A stretch of DNA of 64,000 nucleotides, from positions 1-64,000 of the IMG/VR virus record IMGVR_UViG_3300044630_002618; one strand, written 5' to 3'. A model generated the notes under the pieces. It did not search any database. It was not told where the DNA came from and worked only from the letters and a program-made list of their open reading frames with translations. The position numbers and the translations under genes were made by a program. This stretch comes from a virus. The stretch's first letter is position 1. Each line of letters starts with the position of its first letter. Of this stretch, positions 1 through 6,077 are shown one piece after another.

Positions 1-99
1 TTGGGGTTGGGGTTGGGGTTGGGGTTGGGGTTGGGGTTGGGGTTGGGGTTGGGGTTGGGGTTGGGGTTGGGGTTGGGGTTGGGGTTGGGGTTGGGGTTG
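1..99. repeat. Perfect (TTGGGG)16.5 hexanucleotide tandem repeat
   Basis: Sixteen and a half uninterrupted copies of TTGGGG start at base 1 and end at base 99; the sequence then changes to unique DNA. On the minus strand it is in frame with the gene covering it and encodes Pro-Gln repeats with invariant codons. The unit equals a ciliate-type telomere repeat, but being in frame inside a coding sequence favours a slippage-expanded coding microsatellite. The true copy number cannot be known because the window begins inside the array. Confidence 0.95.
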
Positions 100-507
100 T
101 ACTGGTGGGTTGGGATTAATTGGTTGATTTGGTTGTGGTGCTGGGTTATTAGGGAGACCAGCATTTGAGGATGATGCCGCAGTAGAACCATCATCATCAT
201 CGTCGTCGTCGTCTTTTTGCGGTGAGAACAACCTAGCATTTGCCCAGCGATTAAGACCTTTTCCTAATTGATTAAGTGCCTTAAACTCGGGCAAGTTCAT
301 CTTTGATCCTGACCAGTCACGCGTTATTCCTGAGTTAACTGGTGTGAATTGGCTGAAACCTGTGGATTTAGGAAATTCTATGTTTCTTTGCCTGTAGGTA
401 GCAGGTAACAGATAGTTAGTGGTAGGCATTGAGCCTTGAAAGTTTTTACGCTGACTATTGTTATTAGTGGCAGTGTAGTTATTACTTTGGTTAAAGTAAT
501 CACTCAT
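1..507 (-). CDS. Unassigned protein with Pro-Gln repeat tail, partial at left edge
   Basis: The frame opens at an ATG at 507 and runs off the left edge without a stop, so the C-terminus is missing. About 135 residues of ordinary sequence (Asn/Gln-rich start, then an acidic run of seven Asp near 210-190) lead into a strictly repeated Pro-Gln dipeptide encoded by CCC-CAA codons. Its ATG overlaps the TGA of the upstream gene (ATGA), so it is translationally coupled and genuinely coding here. I recognise no family. The low-complexity PQ tail could be a flexible linker or extended stalk in a virion protein, but function is unknown. Confidence 0.7.
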   Translation of the reverse strand, partial: MSDYFNQSNNYTATNNNSQRKNFQGSMPTTNYLLPATYRQRNIEFPKSTGFSQFTPVNSGITRDWSGSKMNLPEFKALNQLGKGLNRWANARLFSPQKDDDDDDDDGSTAASSSNAGLPNNPAPQPNQPINPNPPVQPQPQPQPQPQPQPQPQPQPQPQPQPQPQPQPQ

Positions 508-794
508 CCTAATGACTCCATTGAATAGCGACCAGTTCCTGTCCATTCACCCGAGGCGAGTTCTGTGCGTCGTACGGGCATGCCTGAGAGCCACGAGCGG
601 TTACTCGCGGCGTAACGGTTAATAGATAGGATGTCGTTGATACCAGCGACCATCTTAATCATTCCTCGCGTCTCAGGAAACAGTACTTGTGGGTGTGCAG
701 GGCGAATCTCACGAATAGTCTTAGGGTCGCTAATCGCGGCTTCTAGAGCCTGATCAACGAGAAACTCTTCATGCGATTGCCAAGGTTTTCCCAT
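504..794 (-). CDS. Hypothetical phage protein, 96 aa
   Basis: I do not recognise this soluble 96-residue protein. It starts with MGKPWQSHEEF and is rich in charged and aromatic residues, with no membrane segment. Its stop overlaps the start of the next gene in an ATGA junction, so it sits in a tightly coupled chain of small genes. The chain lies beyond the replication block and upstream of the PQ-repeat protein. Coding status is supported by the junctions and by the absence of any competing minus-strand frame. Confidence 0.65.
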   Translation of the reverse strand: MGKPWQSHEEFLVDQALEAAISDPKTIREIRPAHPQVLFPETRGMIKMVAGINDILSINRYAASNRSWLSGMPVRRTELASGEWTGTGRYSMESLG

Positions 795-799
795 AAGGG

Positions 800-961
800 T
801 TACTTGTTTTGGTTCTTCTTATCGCTATCCCAGCGAACATTATCAAACCCATTCCGGAATAGTTGTTTTACATAACCAGCAAAGGGGTCTTCACTAGCGA
901 TGCGTTCTGCGTGTGCTTTACGATCTGTCTTACGCTTTGGGCTTCTTGCTTGTCCGTCCAT
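800..961 (-). CDS. Small basic hypothetical protein, 53 aa
   Basis: This short ORF (starting MDGQARSPKRKTDRKAH) fills the space between two small genes and has an ATG that lies next to the TAA of the upstream gene. The N-terminal third is Arg/Lys-rich; the rest contains GYVKQLFRNGFDNVRWD. Its opening resembles the opening of the 59-residue protein at 1139-1318 (NRKTDRYAHN), suggesting a shared RKTDR motif. No function can be assigned. Confidence 0.6.
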   Translation of the reverse strand: MDGQARSPKRKTDRKAHAERIASEDPFAGYVKQLFRNGFDNVRWDSDKKNQNK

Positions 962-963
962 GG

Positions 964-1134
964 TTACTTCTCCTTAATCTTAAGTGTAGGTCTTTGCTTA
1001 GGTTGATTATTAAACTTGTCATGTACAGCGCCTTTAATGGCTTCGCCTACGGCTTTGAAGTCATCGCTGATTTGATCAGCAGGTACTGACTTGAGCCGTG
1101 GTCGTTGAAATTGTGGTCCATTTAGTTGGGTCAT
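964..1134 (-). CDS. Hypothetical protein, 56 aa
   Basis: An ATG-to-TAA frame beginning MTQLNGPQFQRPRLKS and ending in a Lys-rich tail. It fits exactly between its neighbours, with only two bases separating its stop from the next ATG, which is the pattern of this coupled gene chain. The middle contains a short amphipathic stretch (SDDFKAVGEAIKGAV). No family is recognised. Confidence 0.6.
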   Translation of the reverse strand: MTQLNGPQFQRPRLKSVPADQISDDFKAVGEAIKGAVHDKFNNQPKQRPTLKIKEK

Positions 1135-1138
1135 TAAT

Positions 1139-1318
1139 TTAATAATCCTCTTCCAAATCTCGTCGGTTTGACATTCTGTTCATGGCGCTACGGCGTGTAT
1201 CGGGGTCCATGTCGTCGTCCCAGTCACCAGTACCGTAATACTCATCGTTTTTACTGGTACGCGTGTTATGTGCGTAACGGTCTGTCTTGCGGTTTGGGTT
1301 TAATGATTGTGGGTCCAT
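1139..1318 (-). CDS. Small acidic hypothetical protein, 59 aa
   Basis: The protein starts MDPQSLNPNRKTDRY, is rich in Asp, Arg and Asn, and ends DLEEDY. Its ATG overlaps the TAA of the upstream gene (TAATG), indicating translational coupling. The RKTDR stretch recurs in the 53-residue protein at 800-961. No known domain is visible. Confidence 0.6.
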   Translation of the reverse strand: MDPQSLNPNRKTDRYAHNTRTSKNDEYYGTGDWDDDMDPDTRRSAMNRMSNRRDLEEDY

Positions 1319-1566
1319 TAGTACAACCTACCTTGTTCGTAATAGTTATTTGCTGGTACCACACCTTTGGATTCAGCATGACCAGTGCGGAAATGAACTT
1401 GGCGTGGGTTTAAAGAACGCTCGTCCCACTGTCGTGGTTCACGCCAGTCACCACTTGAGTTATCGCGGTCGTTGGGAGTGGTCGGTGGCTTTTTACGACC
1501 ACCACCGCTACCCATACTTCCACCAGCAAGTGGCTGTAGTTCTGTGATGTCCTTAATGACCTGCAT
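1318..1566 (-). CDS. Hypothetical protein, 82 aa
   Basis: The N-terminus MQVIKDITELQPLAGG may form a short helix and is followed by a Gly/Ser-rich linker (GGSMGSGGGRKK) and an Arg-rich disordered tail. Its stop overlaps the next start (TAATG). It resembles a linker or scaffold-like accessory protein rather than an enzyme. I recognise no family. Confidence 0.6.
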   Translation of the reverse strand: MQVIKDITELQPLAGGSMGSGGGRKKPPTTPNDRDNSSGDWREPRQWDERSLNPRQVHFRTGHAESKGVVPANNYYEQGRLY

Positions 1567-1572
1567 GAGTTA

Positions 1573-1860
1573 TTACTTCTTACAATCGCAGTTGGGCTTA
1601 CCGCATTCACAGTCTTTTTTGCTGGTCATTGGGTATGACGGACCAGTGGGCGTTGGTGTGTCCATGTAGCCTTGCATAGCAATGGCTTCAGCCTGTGATT
1701 CAACGGGACCCCAAGCCTCATCGTACATACTGTCACCTTGTTCATAGTCATCGCCAAAGTAGGCTTGACTGCCACCGTAGGCAGGTGCGTTTACAGAGGT
1801 GCCCCATGCTTGTCCATGTTCACGATTACGGCGATGGACGCCACGCATTACTTTTGCCAT
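1573..1860 (-). CDS. Hypothetical protein with Cys-rich metal-binding-like tail, 95 aa
   Basis: A good AAGGAG ribosome site precedes the ATG. The first 30 residues are Arg/His-rich, the middle is acidic and Tyr/Gln-rich, and the last 13 residues form a dense Cys cluster (DCECGKPNCDCKK) with four cysteines that could bind zinc or another thiophilic metal. A similar C-x-C-G-K-P ending occurs in the DNA-binding-like protein at 43583-43849. Function is unknown. Confidence 0.7.
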   Translation of the reverse strand: MAKVMRGVHRRNREHGQAWGTSVNAPAYGGSQAYFGDDYEQGDSMYDEAWGPVESQAEAIAMQGYMDTPTPTGPSYPMTSKKDCECGKPNCDCKK

Positions 1861-1883
1861 GATAATTACTCCTTAGTATGTGT

Positions 1884-2372
1884 TTACTTCCACATTGGTG
1901 CAAGTGATTTTAGCATGCTTCTTCGTTGCATATCTATAATTTGCTTGTCGGGTCGCTCTAAACCACGCGGAATACCGCGAGGTCCTGCCTTACCGTCATT
2001 GGTTAATCGGACTGGTTCTGCTCCTGGGGGCGCAAACTTCTTACCCTTAGATTCAAGCATGATTCCAGTTAAAAGATTAAATTCTTGAGGCCAAATATAA
2101 TCTCCAGCATTAATCCGCTCTCCTTTATGAACTCCGCGGGAATATGCTCGCTGATTGGCACGAACCGCGGCGTTAGTCAGTTTGTCCTGACGGCGGTTGC
2201 TGGACATGGTCCCAAGATACCCATCGGGGTATTGGGTGTCAGGACCAACTCCAAATGCAGAGATGCGCTGATCTTTGGCGCTACGGAATACAGGCGTTGG
2301 ACCCGTTCCCGAGACCATGCCTGATTCAGGGCTAGATGATGGGGACTGCCAGTTGGCAAATGAGGTAGCCAC
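1884..2372 (-). CDS. Hypothetical protein, 162 aa, GTG start
   Basis: The frame starts at a GTG whose first base is shared with the TAG stop of the upstream gene. Residues 1-60 are Ser/Pro/Gly-rich; 70-110 are more ordered (ERINAGDYIWPQEFNLLTGIML), followed by a basic Gly/Pro segment (GPRGIPRGLERP). There are no membrane segments or catalytic motifs. The composition resembles structural accessory proteins found at 41508-46329 in this window, but no homologue is recognised. Confidence 0.65.
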   Translation of the reverse strand: MATSFANWQSPSSSPESGMVSGTGPTPVFRSAKDQRISAFGVGPDTQYPDGYLGTMSSNRRQDKLTNAAVRANQRAYSRGVHKGERINAGDYIWPQEFNLLTGIMLESKGKKFAPPGAEPVRLTNDGKAGPRGIPRGLERPDKQIIDMQRRSMLKSLAPMWK

Positions 2373-2509
2373 TAGCCACCAAATCCTGGAGATGTACCAG
2401 TAAACATGCCACCCTGACCGCCACCAAAAGGTTCTACGGGGCGTGGCTTTTTAATTCCTCGCTTGATGAACTCGTTGCGAGGGTCGGGTCGGTATGTTTT
2501 CTTTGCCAT
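2372..2509 (-). CDS. Small basic Gly-rich protein, 45 aa
   Basis: The ATG overlaps the TGA of the upstream gene and the TAG overlaps the GTG of the downstream one, so this short frame is locked into the chain at both ends. The N-terminus is basic (MAKKTYRPDPRNEFIKRGIKK) and the C-terminus Gly/Phe-rich. No function can be assigned. Confidence 0.6.
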   Translation of the reverse strand: MAKKTYRPDPRNEFIKRGIKKPRPVEPFGGGQGGMFTGTSPGFGG

Positions 2510-2670
2510 CAGTCGTAATCGTCCCATTCATAATCTTTAACTTTGGGTTTAACTTTGCTCTTATCTTTAGATGCTTTTCTTACATAGTAAAGATCGTCAT
2601 CTTCATCATCAGTTGAGTATCCCAAATTGTCCAGCATGTCATCCCATGAGGGTGGGTCTAGCGGTGCCAT
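2509..2670 (-). CDS. Small acidic hypothetical protein, 53 aa
   Basis: It begins MAPLDPPSWDDMLDNLGY, has a central run of acidic residues and a Lys-rich segment before an acidic end. It ends in a TGATG junction with the next gene. The charge pattern suggests a partner-binding or disordered small protein; nothing more can be said. Confidence 0.6.
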   Translation of the reverse strand: MAPLDPPSWDDMLDNLGYSTDDEDDDLYYVRKASKDKSKVKPKVKDYEWDDYD

Positions 2671-2686
2671 ATTGTTAGCCTTTTAT

Positions 2687-3478
2687 TTACTTATTTTTCT
2701 TTGGACGACCGACTGCCTTCTTAGGGGCAGTCTCTTTCTTGGGGCGACCAACAGCCTTTTTAGGTGCTGGGGTGGTGTCTTTCTTAGGACGACCACCCTT
2801 GTTTGGTCCTTTAGGTTTATCGTTGGCTTGAACCTTAGTCTTAGCCTTCATATCAATTACATTGCCCTCAGCATCTCGGACATCTCGCGTAAGTTCACTC
2901 TGTCGCCTTGATGCTTCTCTATCTCGTTGTGCCATTCCAGCGTCCATACCTTCAGAACGCTGGGGTGCACGGTAAATAGGTGCGCCAGTATCTGTCATCA
3001 TGTCTTCTATTGCCGCTCGGCTACGGAGTATTCCTTCATAAAGAGCCGCATCTTCCGAACGAGCCTGAACTGGGTCAACGCGTGGGCTGGTAATGATACG
3101 AGGAACACCAGGACCAACAAGACTTGTGCTTTCAGTTAGAGGTGATCTTGGTTCCGAACTTGGGGTTGGGGTTTTACGCAATGCTTTTGGAAACACTACA
3201 TTTCGTTCATCACCTTGTACGGGTATTGCTCCTGTTACAACATCTGTTGGCACTCCCCCAGTACTTACTGGAGTACCACTGCGACCTTCAGCAAGTCGGG
3301 CACGAACTTCTTCATCCGAACCTAACTGGGCTACGGGATCAGCACTGGGTACGGTTCCCCGTCCTAAGAAGAAGTGTGAGTTCCTATTGATTTGACCGCG
3401 AAGGCGTTCAAATTGAGCAGAACCAGTAGGGCGGCTGGAATCATTCTCAGAGGTATTAAAGTTAATGTTATCAGCCAT
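2687..3478 (-). CDS. Triple AT-hook protein, 263 aa
   Basis: The first two thirds are mostly disordered, rich in Arg, Ser, Thr and Pro. The last 45 residues carry three GRPKK cores (GGRPKKDTT, VGRPKKETA, VGRPKKNK) separated by Lys/Pro/Ala spacers. G-R-P is the core of the AT-hook, which inserts into the minor groove of AT-rich DNA, so this is very probably a DNA-binding protein. It lies immediately upstream (in transcription, downstream) of a SpoVS homologue. Whether it packages, organises or regulates phage or host DNA cannot be told from sequence. Confidence 0.8.
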   Translation of the reverse strand: MADNINFNTSENDSSRPTGSAQFERLRGQINRNSHFFLGRGTVPSADPVAQLGSDEEVRARLAEGRSGTPVSTGGVPTDVVTGAIPVQGDERNVVFPKALRKTPTPSSEPRSPLTESTSLVGPGVPRIITSPRVDPVQARSEDAALYEGILRSRAAIEDMMTDTGAPIYRAPQRSEGMDAGMAQRDREASRRQSELTRDVRDAEGNVIDMKAKTKVQANDKPKGPNKGGRPKKDTTPAPKKAVGRPKKETAPKKAVGRPKKNK

Positions 3479-3481
3479 TAT

Positions 3482-3772
3482 TTACCTTTCTACAGGTTTG
3501 AAGGACATAGCACTTATTGTAGTACCATTTTCGCCTTCAATGTCATCAAAACCTATGACAAAGGTAAGGTCAACACCGCGTGGTGCAACAAAACCACGGG
3601 CAATAGCGCAAGCCTTGACGGCTTGGTTAACGGCTGATGCTCCGATAGCGCGAATCTTAGGTTGCTGTTTAGCGATAACTGCACGAGCAACGATTGAGCC
3701 GACACTTTGGGGATTACTGCTACCTGACACTTTAATAATGTCCTCTAGCGGCGCATTTAATTCTTGAGACAT
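3482..3772 (-). CDS. spoVS: SpoVS-family (Alba-like) protein, 96 aa
   Basis: Length and sequence match the SpoVS family of Bacillus and relatives: residues ~12-20 IIKVSGSSN, and the family signature near 43-60 (GASAVNQAVKACAIARGF) followed by VAPRGVDL. SpoVS proteins adopt an Alba-like fold and bind nucleic acid; in sporulating bacteria spoVS affects sporulation and septation, with a role as a DNA-associated regulator inferred. A GGAGT ribosome site precedes the ATG. The neighbour is a triple AT-hook protein, so two nucleic-acid-binding proteins sit together. Family assignment is confident; the phage role is not known. Confidence 0.9.
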   Translation of the reverse strand: MSQELNAPLEDIIKVSGSSNPQSVGSIVARAVIAKQQPKIRAIGASAVNQAVKACAIARGFVAPRGVDLTFVIGFDDIEGENGTTISAMSFKPVER

Positions 3773-3812
3773 TTGTACTCCAATTTAAAAGGGTTTGTTT
3801 AACCCCCTTATC

Positions 3813-4178
3813 TTAGAAGTAATTAGCCTCTTTAAGCAGTTCTATAAGGTCATCAAGGCGTAAGACAGCATAAGTATCACCTAGTGAATTAACTCCCTTA
3901 TTTGGTCGTTTAACTACTAGAGCAGGAATTGCGTCACCCTTTTGCTTGGCTTGTTCTACTGTGGCATCAAGCCACTGGCTGAGTTGGAATTGCCGTTGGT
4001 TCTTACATTGAACAATAGCATTTCTACCAGTTACTCGGTTTTTAATACCGTTGATATCGCCAGTATCAGCACCACCCTTGAGTGGTGTGCGCTCTGCGTC
4101 GGGGAAGCCATGCTCATTGAGGTAGTTCTTAATCATCGTTTCAAACGATGTACCTTTTTGTTTGGATGGATTAGCCAC
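3813..4178 (-). CDS. PD-(D/E)XK nuclease, Holliday-junction-resolvase-like, 121 aa
   Basis: The layout fits small resolvase-type nucleases: SFE with Glu13, then GADTGDI with Asp41, then VQCKN with Gln57 and Lys59, giving the E...D...QxK metal-binding site. Such enzymes cleave branched or other structured DNA during recombination and before packaging. The start is a GTG just after the previous gene's TAA. It sits at the end of the recombination block, near the Cas4-like and RecA genes. Exact substrate is inferred from the family. Confidence 0.75.
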   Translation of the reverse strand: MANPSKQKGTSFETMIKNYLNEHGFPDAERTPLKGGADTGDINGIKNRVTGRNAIVQCKNQRQFQLSQWLDATVEQAKQKGDAIPALVVKRPNKGVNSLGDTYAVLRLDDLIELLKEANYF

Positions 4179-4180
4179 CG

Positions 4181-4390
4181 TTAGACCTTTTTGAAAGCCT
4201 TGAGGATGTCATCAGTGCTCTTGTCAGTCCATTTATACATTGATGCAATGATCTGCGCCAGTTTGTCACGGTCAGCCATAAGGGTCTCAATGAGATGAAC
4301 CGCCTCAGCAAACTTGGTGACATCATAAGAGACGCCTGAAGCCGTGTTGATGGTTTGCTTGTTCTTGAGCCATTCGTAGATGTCACTCAC
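4181..4390 (-). CDS. Hypothetical protein, 69 aa
   Basis: A mostly helical, soluble small protein starting MSDIYEWLKNKQT. Its ATG overlaps the stop of the upstream 166-residue gene (ATGA). A competing minus-strand frame over the same bases is Arg/Ser-rich and lacks this coupling, so I take this one as real. No family is recognised. Confidence 0.65.
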   Translation of the reverse strand: MSDIYEWLKNKQTINTASGVSYDVTKFAEAVHLIETLMADRDKLAQIIASMYKWTDKSTDDILKAFKKV

Positions 4391-4887
4391 GCTGTGTACC
4401 TTGCCATTCTGTTGTCCTTACTACCAAGACCGATACGCCGTGATAGTTCGCGGGATAATAGTTGCGCCCCGCGTTCGCAGGTATCAAACATAGTCTGTAC
4501 CAGTTTACGATATGCGCGAGCAACTTGGTATGCCTCCTGCTGTGCAACCACTGCTGGGTCTACATCGCGTCGTGCTTTAGCCAAGGTTACTCGGTCAGCC
4601 TTGTCGGCTGAGTTCCACTGGCTAATGAGGACCATGGACTCAGACAGTCGGCACTTGTGGGACTGCTTGTCTTCGTCAATCTCAGCCTTGACTAACTCAG
4701 CCTGTGAATACGAGACCCAACCCATGAACTCTCTATAGAGATTCATCAGATCGGCGTCTGACAACCCGTCTAGGTCCCTCGGTATCTCGGGTGGGGATTC
4801 CGCTGGTCTCGCTGGGAGACTGAACTTGTCCGTGAACCTCTCCAACGGATCGTTGGACGGTACTGATCTGATTATTCGTGTCATCAT
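4387..4887 (-). CDS. Hypothetical helical protein overlapping the Cas4-like gene, 166 aa
   Basis: The protein is helical and charged, with a central DADLMNLYREFMGWVSYSQ segment typical of small actinophage recombination-locus proteins and a basic C-terminus. A GGGGAG ribosome site lies just before the ATG pair at 4887, even though this is 155 bases inside the 3' end of the Cas4-like gene. A shorter start (Met at ~4740) is possible but has no better ribosome site. Function is unknown. Confidence 0.7.
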   Translation of the reverse strand: MMTRIIRSVPSNDPLERFTDKFSLPARPAESPPEIPRDLDGLSDADLMNLYREFMGWVSYSQAELVKAEIDEDKQSHKCRLSESMVLISQWNSADKADRVTLAKARRDVDPAVVAQQEAYQVARAYRKLVQTMFDTCERGAQLLSRELSRRIGLGSKDNRMARYTA

Positions 4888-5752
4888 CTTCTCCCCAGCA
4901 TTTGTTTTTGTATGGGCATTTCTTGCATGTTGCGTTGTCTATTCCTGACGCCCAAACTGGGCGCATTGGTGGTCTCTTGCCTTCAAGATGAGAGACCACA
5001 TCTTTACATCCTTCAAGGATACTCTCAATAATCTCAGGTTGGAACCTGACATTGAATTCTTTTACATCCTGCGTTGGCTTCCACTCGTATATAAATGCCA
5101 GTTCGTGAATACCCATACAGAACATGTACATGTTTGCTTGGCGGAGATGGGATGGGAATGGCTTACGAATGCGATTCCATAATTCATCTATGGTTATTTC
5201 ACCCTTAGAGTAAGGTACGAATAACTCAGGAGCCTCAAATCTAATAGTCCCAGTGCCGACACTCTTAATCTCAATCAAAAGTTGACCGTTTGCGTCTTCA
5301 ACGATTCCGTCTGCATGACCCGTGATGTTGTATTCCTCATTACGGATCGGGACTTCTGCGTAACGGATACTGTTGGAACCACAACTACATAATGAAAAGT
5401 CTTCTTCTGAGACAGTCCCACAGGCATTGCACTTGAATAGTCCCCGTAGAACTCCAGCGTTCCGTAACCACTGTTGCCACTTATGGTGGATGGCGTTACC
5501 TTCAGCAAAAATGTTAAGGCGACCAAAGGTGAGTGTCTCGGCTGGTTTAGGGAAACCCTTAATCGCATACCATGACGAGCGCGGACACCAATCCTTCTTG
5601 CAGATTTCGCTGGGGTGTAAGCCTAAGGTATCGCGTTTAGCCTGACCATTGACATTCTCTAATGACGCCTGGACTCGGACAATTGGTACGATCCGTCCAG
5701 TTGATTTGGCATTTTCTTTGAACTGGTCTAATAACCATTTACTGCTACTCAC
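4733..5752 (-). CDS. Cas4/RecB-like PD-(D/E)XK exonuclease with zinc-ribbon insert, 339 aa
   Basis: Cas4-like layout: Cys51/Cys56 near the start and a C-terminal CKKCPYKNKC cluster (Cys276, 279, 285) could together hold an iron-sulphur cluster. The nuclease core shows His89, GHAD (Asp148), IEIK (Glu161, Lys163) and a QANMYM motif with Gln205. An extra zinc ribbon (Cys108, 111, 122, 124) is inserted before the core. Such enzymes resect DNA ends for recombination, and the gene sits two genes from recA. The last ~50 residues, after the Cys cluster, are low-complexity and overlap the next gene in another frame. Confidence 0.85.
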   Translation of the reverse strand: MSSSKWLLDQFKENAKSTGRIVPIVRVQASLENVNGQAKRDTLGLHPSEICKKDWCPRSSWYAIKGFPKPAETLTFGRLNIFAEGNAIHHKWQQWLRNAGVLRGLFKCNACGTVSEEDFSLCSCGSNSIRYAEVPIRNEEYNITGHADGIVEDANGQLLIEIKSVGTGTIRFEAPELFVPYSKGEITIDELWNRIRKPFPSHLRQANMYMFCMGIHELAFIYEWKPTQDVKEFNVRFQPEIIESILEGCKDVVSHLEGKRPPMRPVWASGIDNATCKKCPYKNKCWGEDDDTNNQISTVQRSVGEVHGQVQSPSETSGIPTRDTEGPRRVVRRRSDESL

Positions 5753-6077
5753 TGATCATCTCCAAAAAGTCGTCTTCGCGCAGGATGACATACCTCTTGC
5801 CACCTAAGTCAAATTGTAATACTGGTGTTCGGTCTTCTTTGATAGCCACAGTTTCTAGATCACGGAGGTCCGTAAACTTGATTGAGTAAGACTTAAGGTT
5901 ATCTGTAAACTTATTCTCAATAAGAAAATGTTCTGATCTGACATCATTCTTACGCAACCAACCCGATCCTGACCCAGCGTTACGGCTCCCCTTATAGGCA
6001 GACGCTGTTCGGTCTTCTTGCTTGCGCGATTTCTTCTGAATGTATCGCTTTTCGCTACCGTCTGAGCCAATAATCAT
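5745..6077 (-). CDS. Phage PD-(D/E)XK endonuclease, 110 aa
   Basis: The segment RNAGSGSGW, then Asp45 (NDVRS), then Glu54-x-Lys56 (IENK) followed by Ser63 fits the small phage PD-(D/E)XK endonuclease family often found beside recombination genes. These are thought to cut branched DNA or to act as resolvases. It is coupled to the RecA-like gene by an ATGA overlap and overlaps the Cas4-like gene by 8 bases. The N-terminal 30 residues are basic and probably disordered. Confidence 0.75.
   Translation of the reverse strand: MIIGSDGSEKRYIQKKSRKQEDRTASAYKGSRNAGSGSGWLRKNDVRSEHFLIENKFTDNLKSYSIKFTDLRDLETVAIKEDRTPVLQFDLGGKRYVILREDDFLEMISE

Noticed and set aside
1-99. Array considered as proof of a linear telomere
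   Set aside because: The window may begin inside a longer contig and the array is in frame with a coupled gene, so a terminus is not established.
1738-2088. Plus-strand frame of 116 aa
   Set aside because: It spans the ends of two coupled minus-strand genes and has no ribosome site; it would be alone on that strand in this region.
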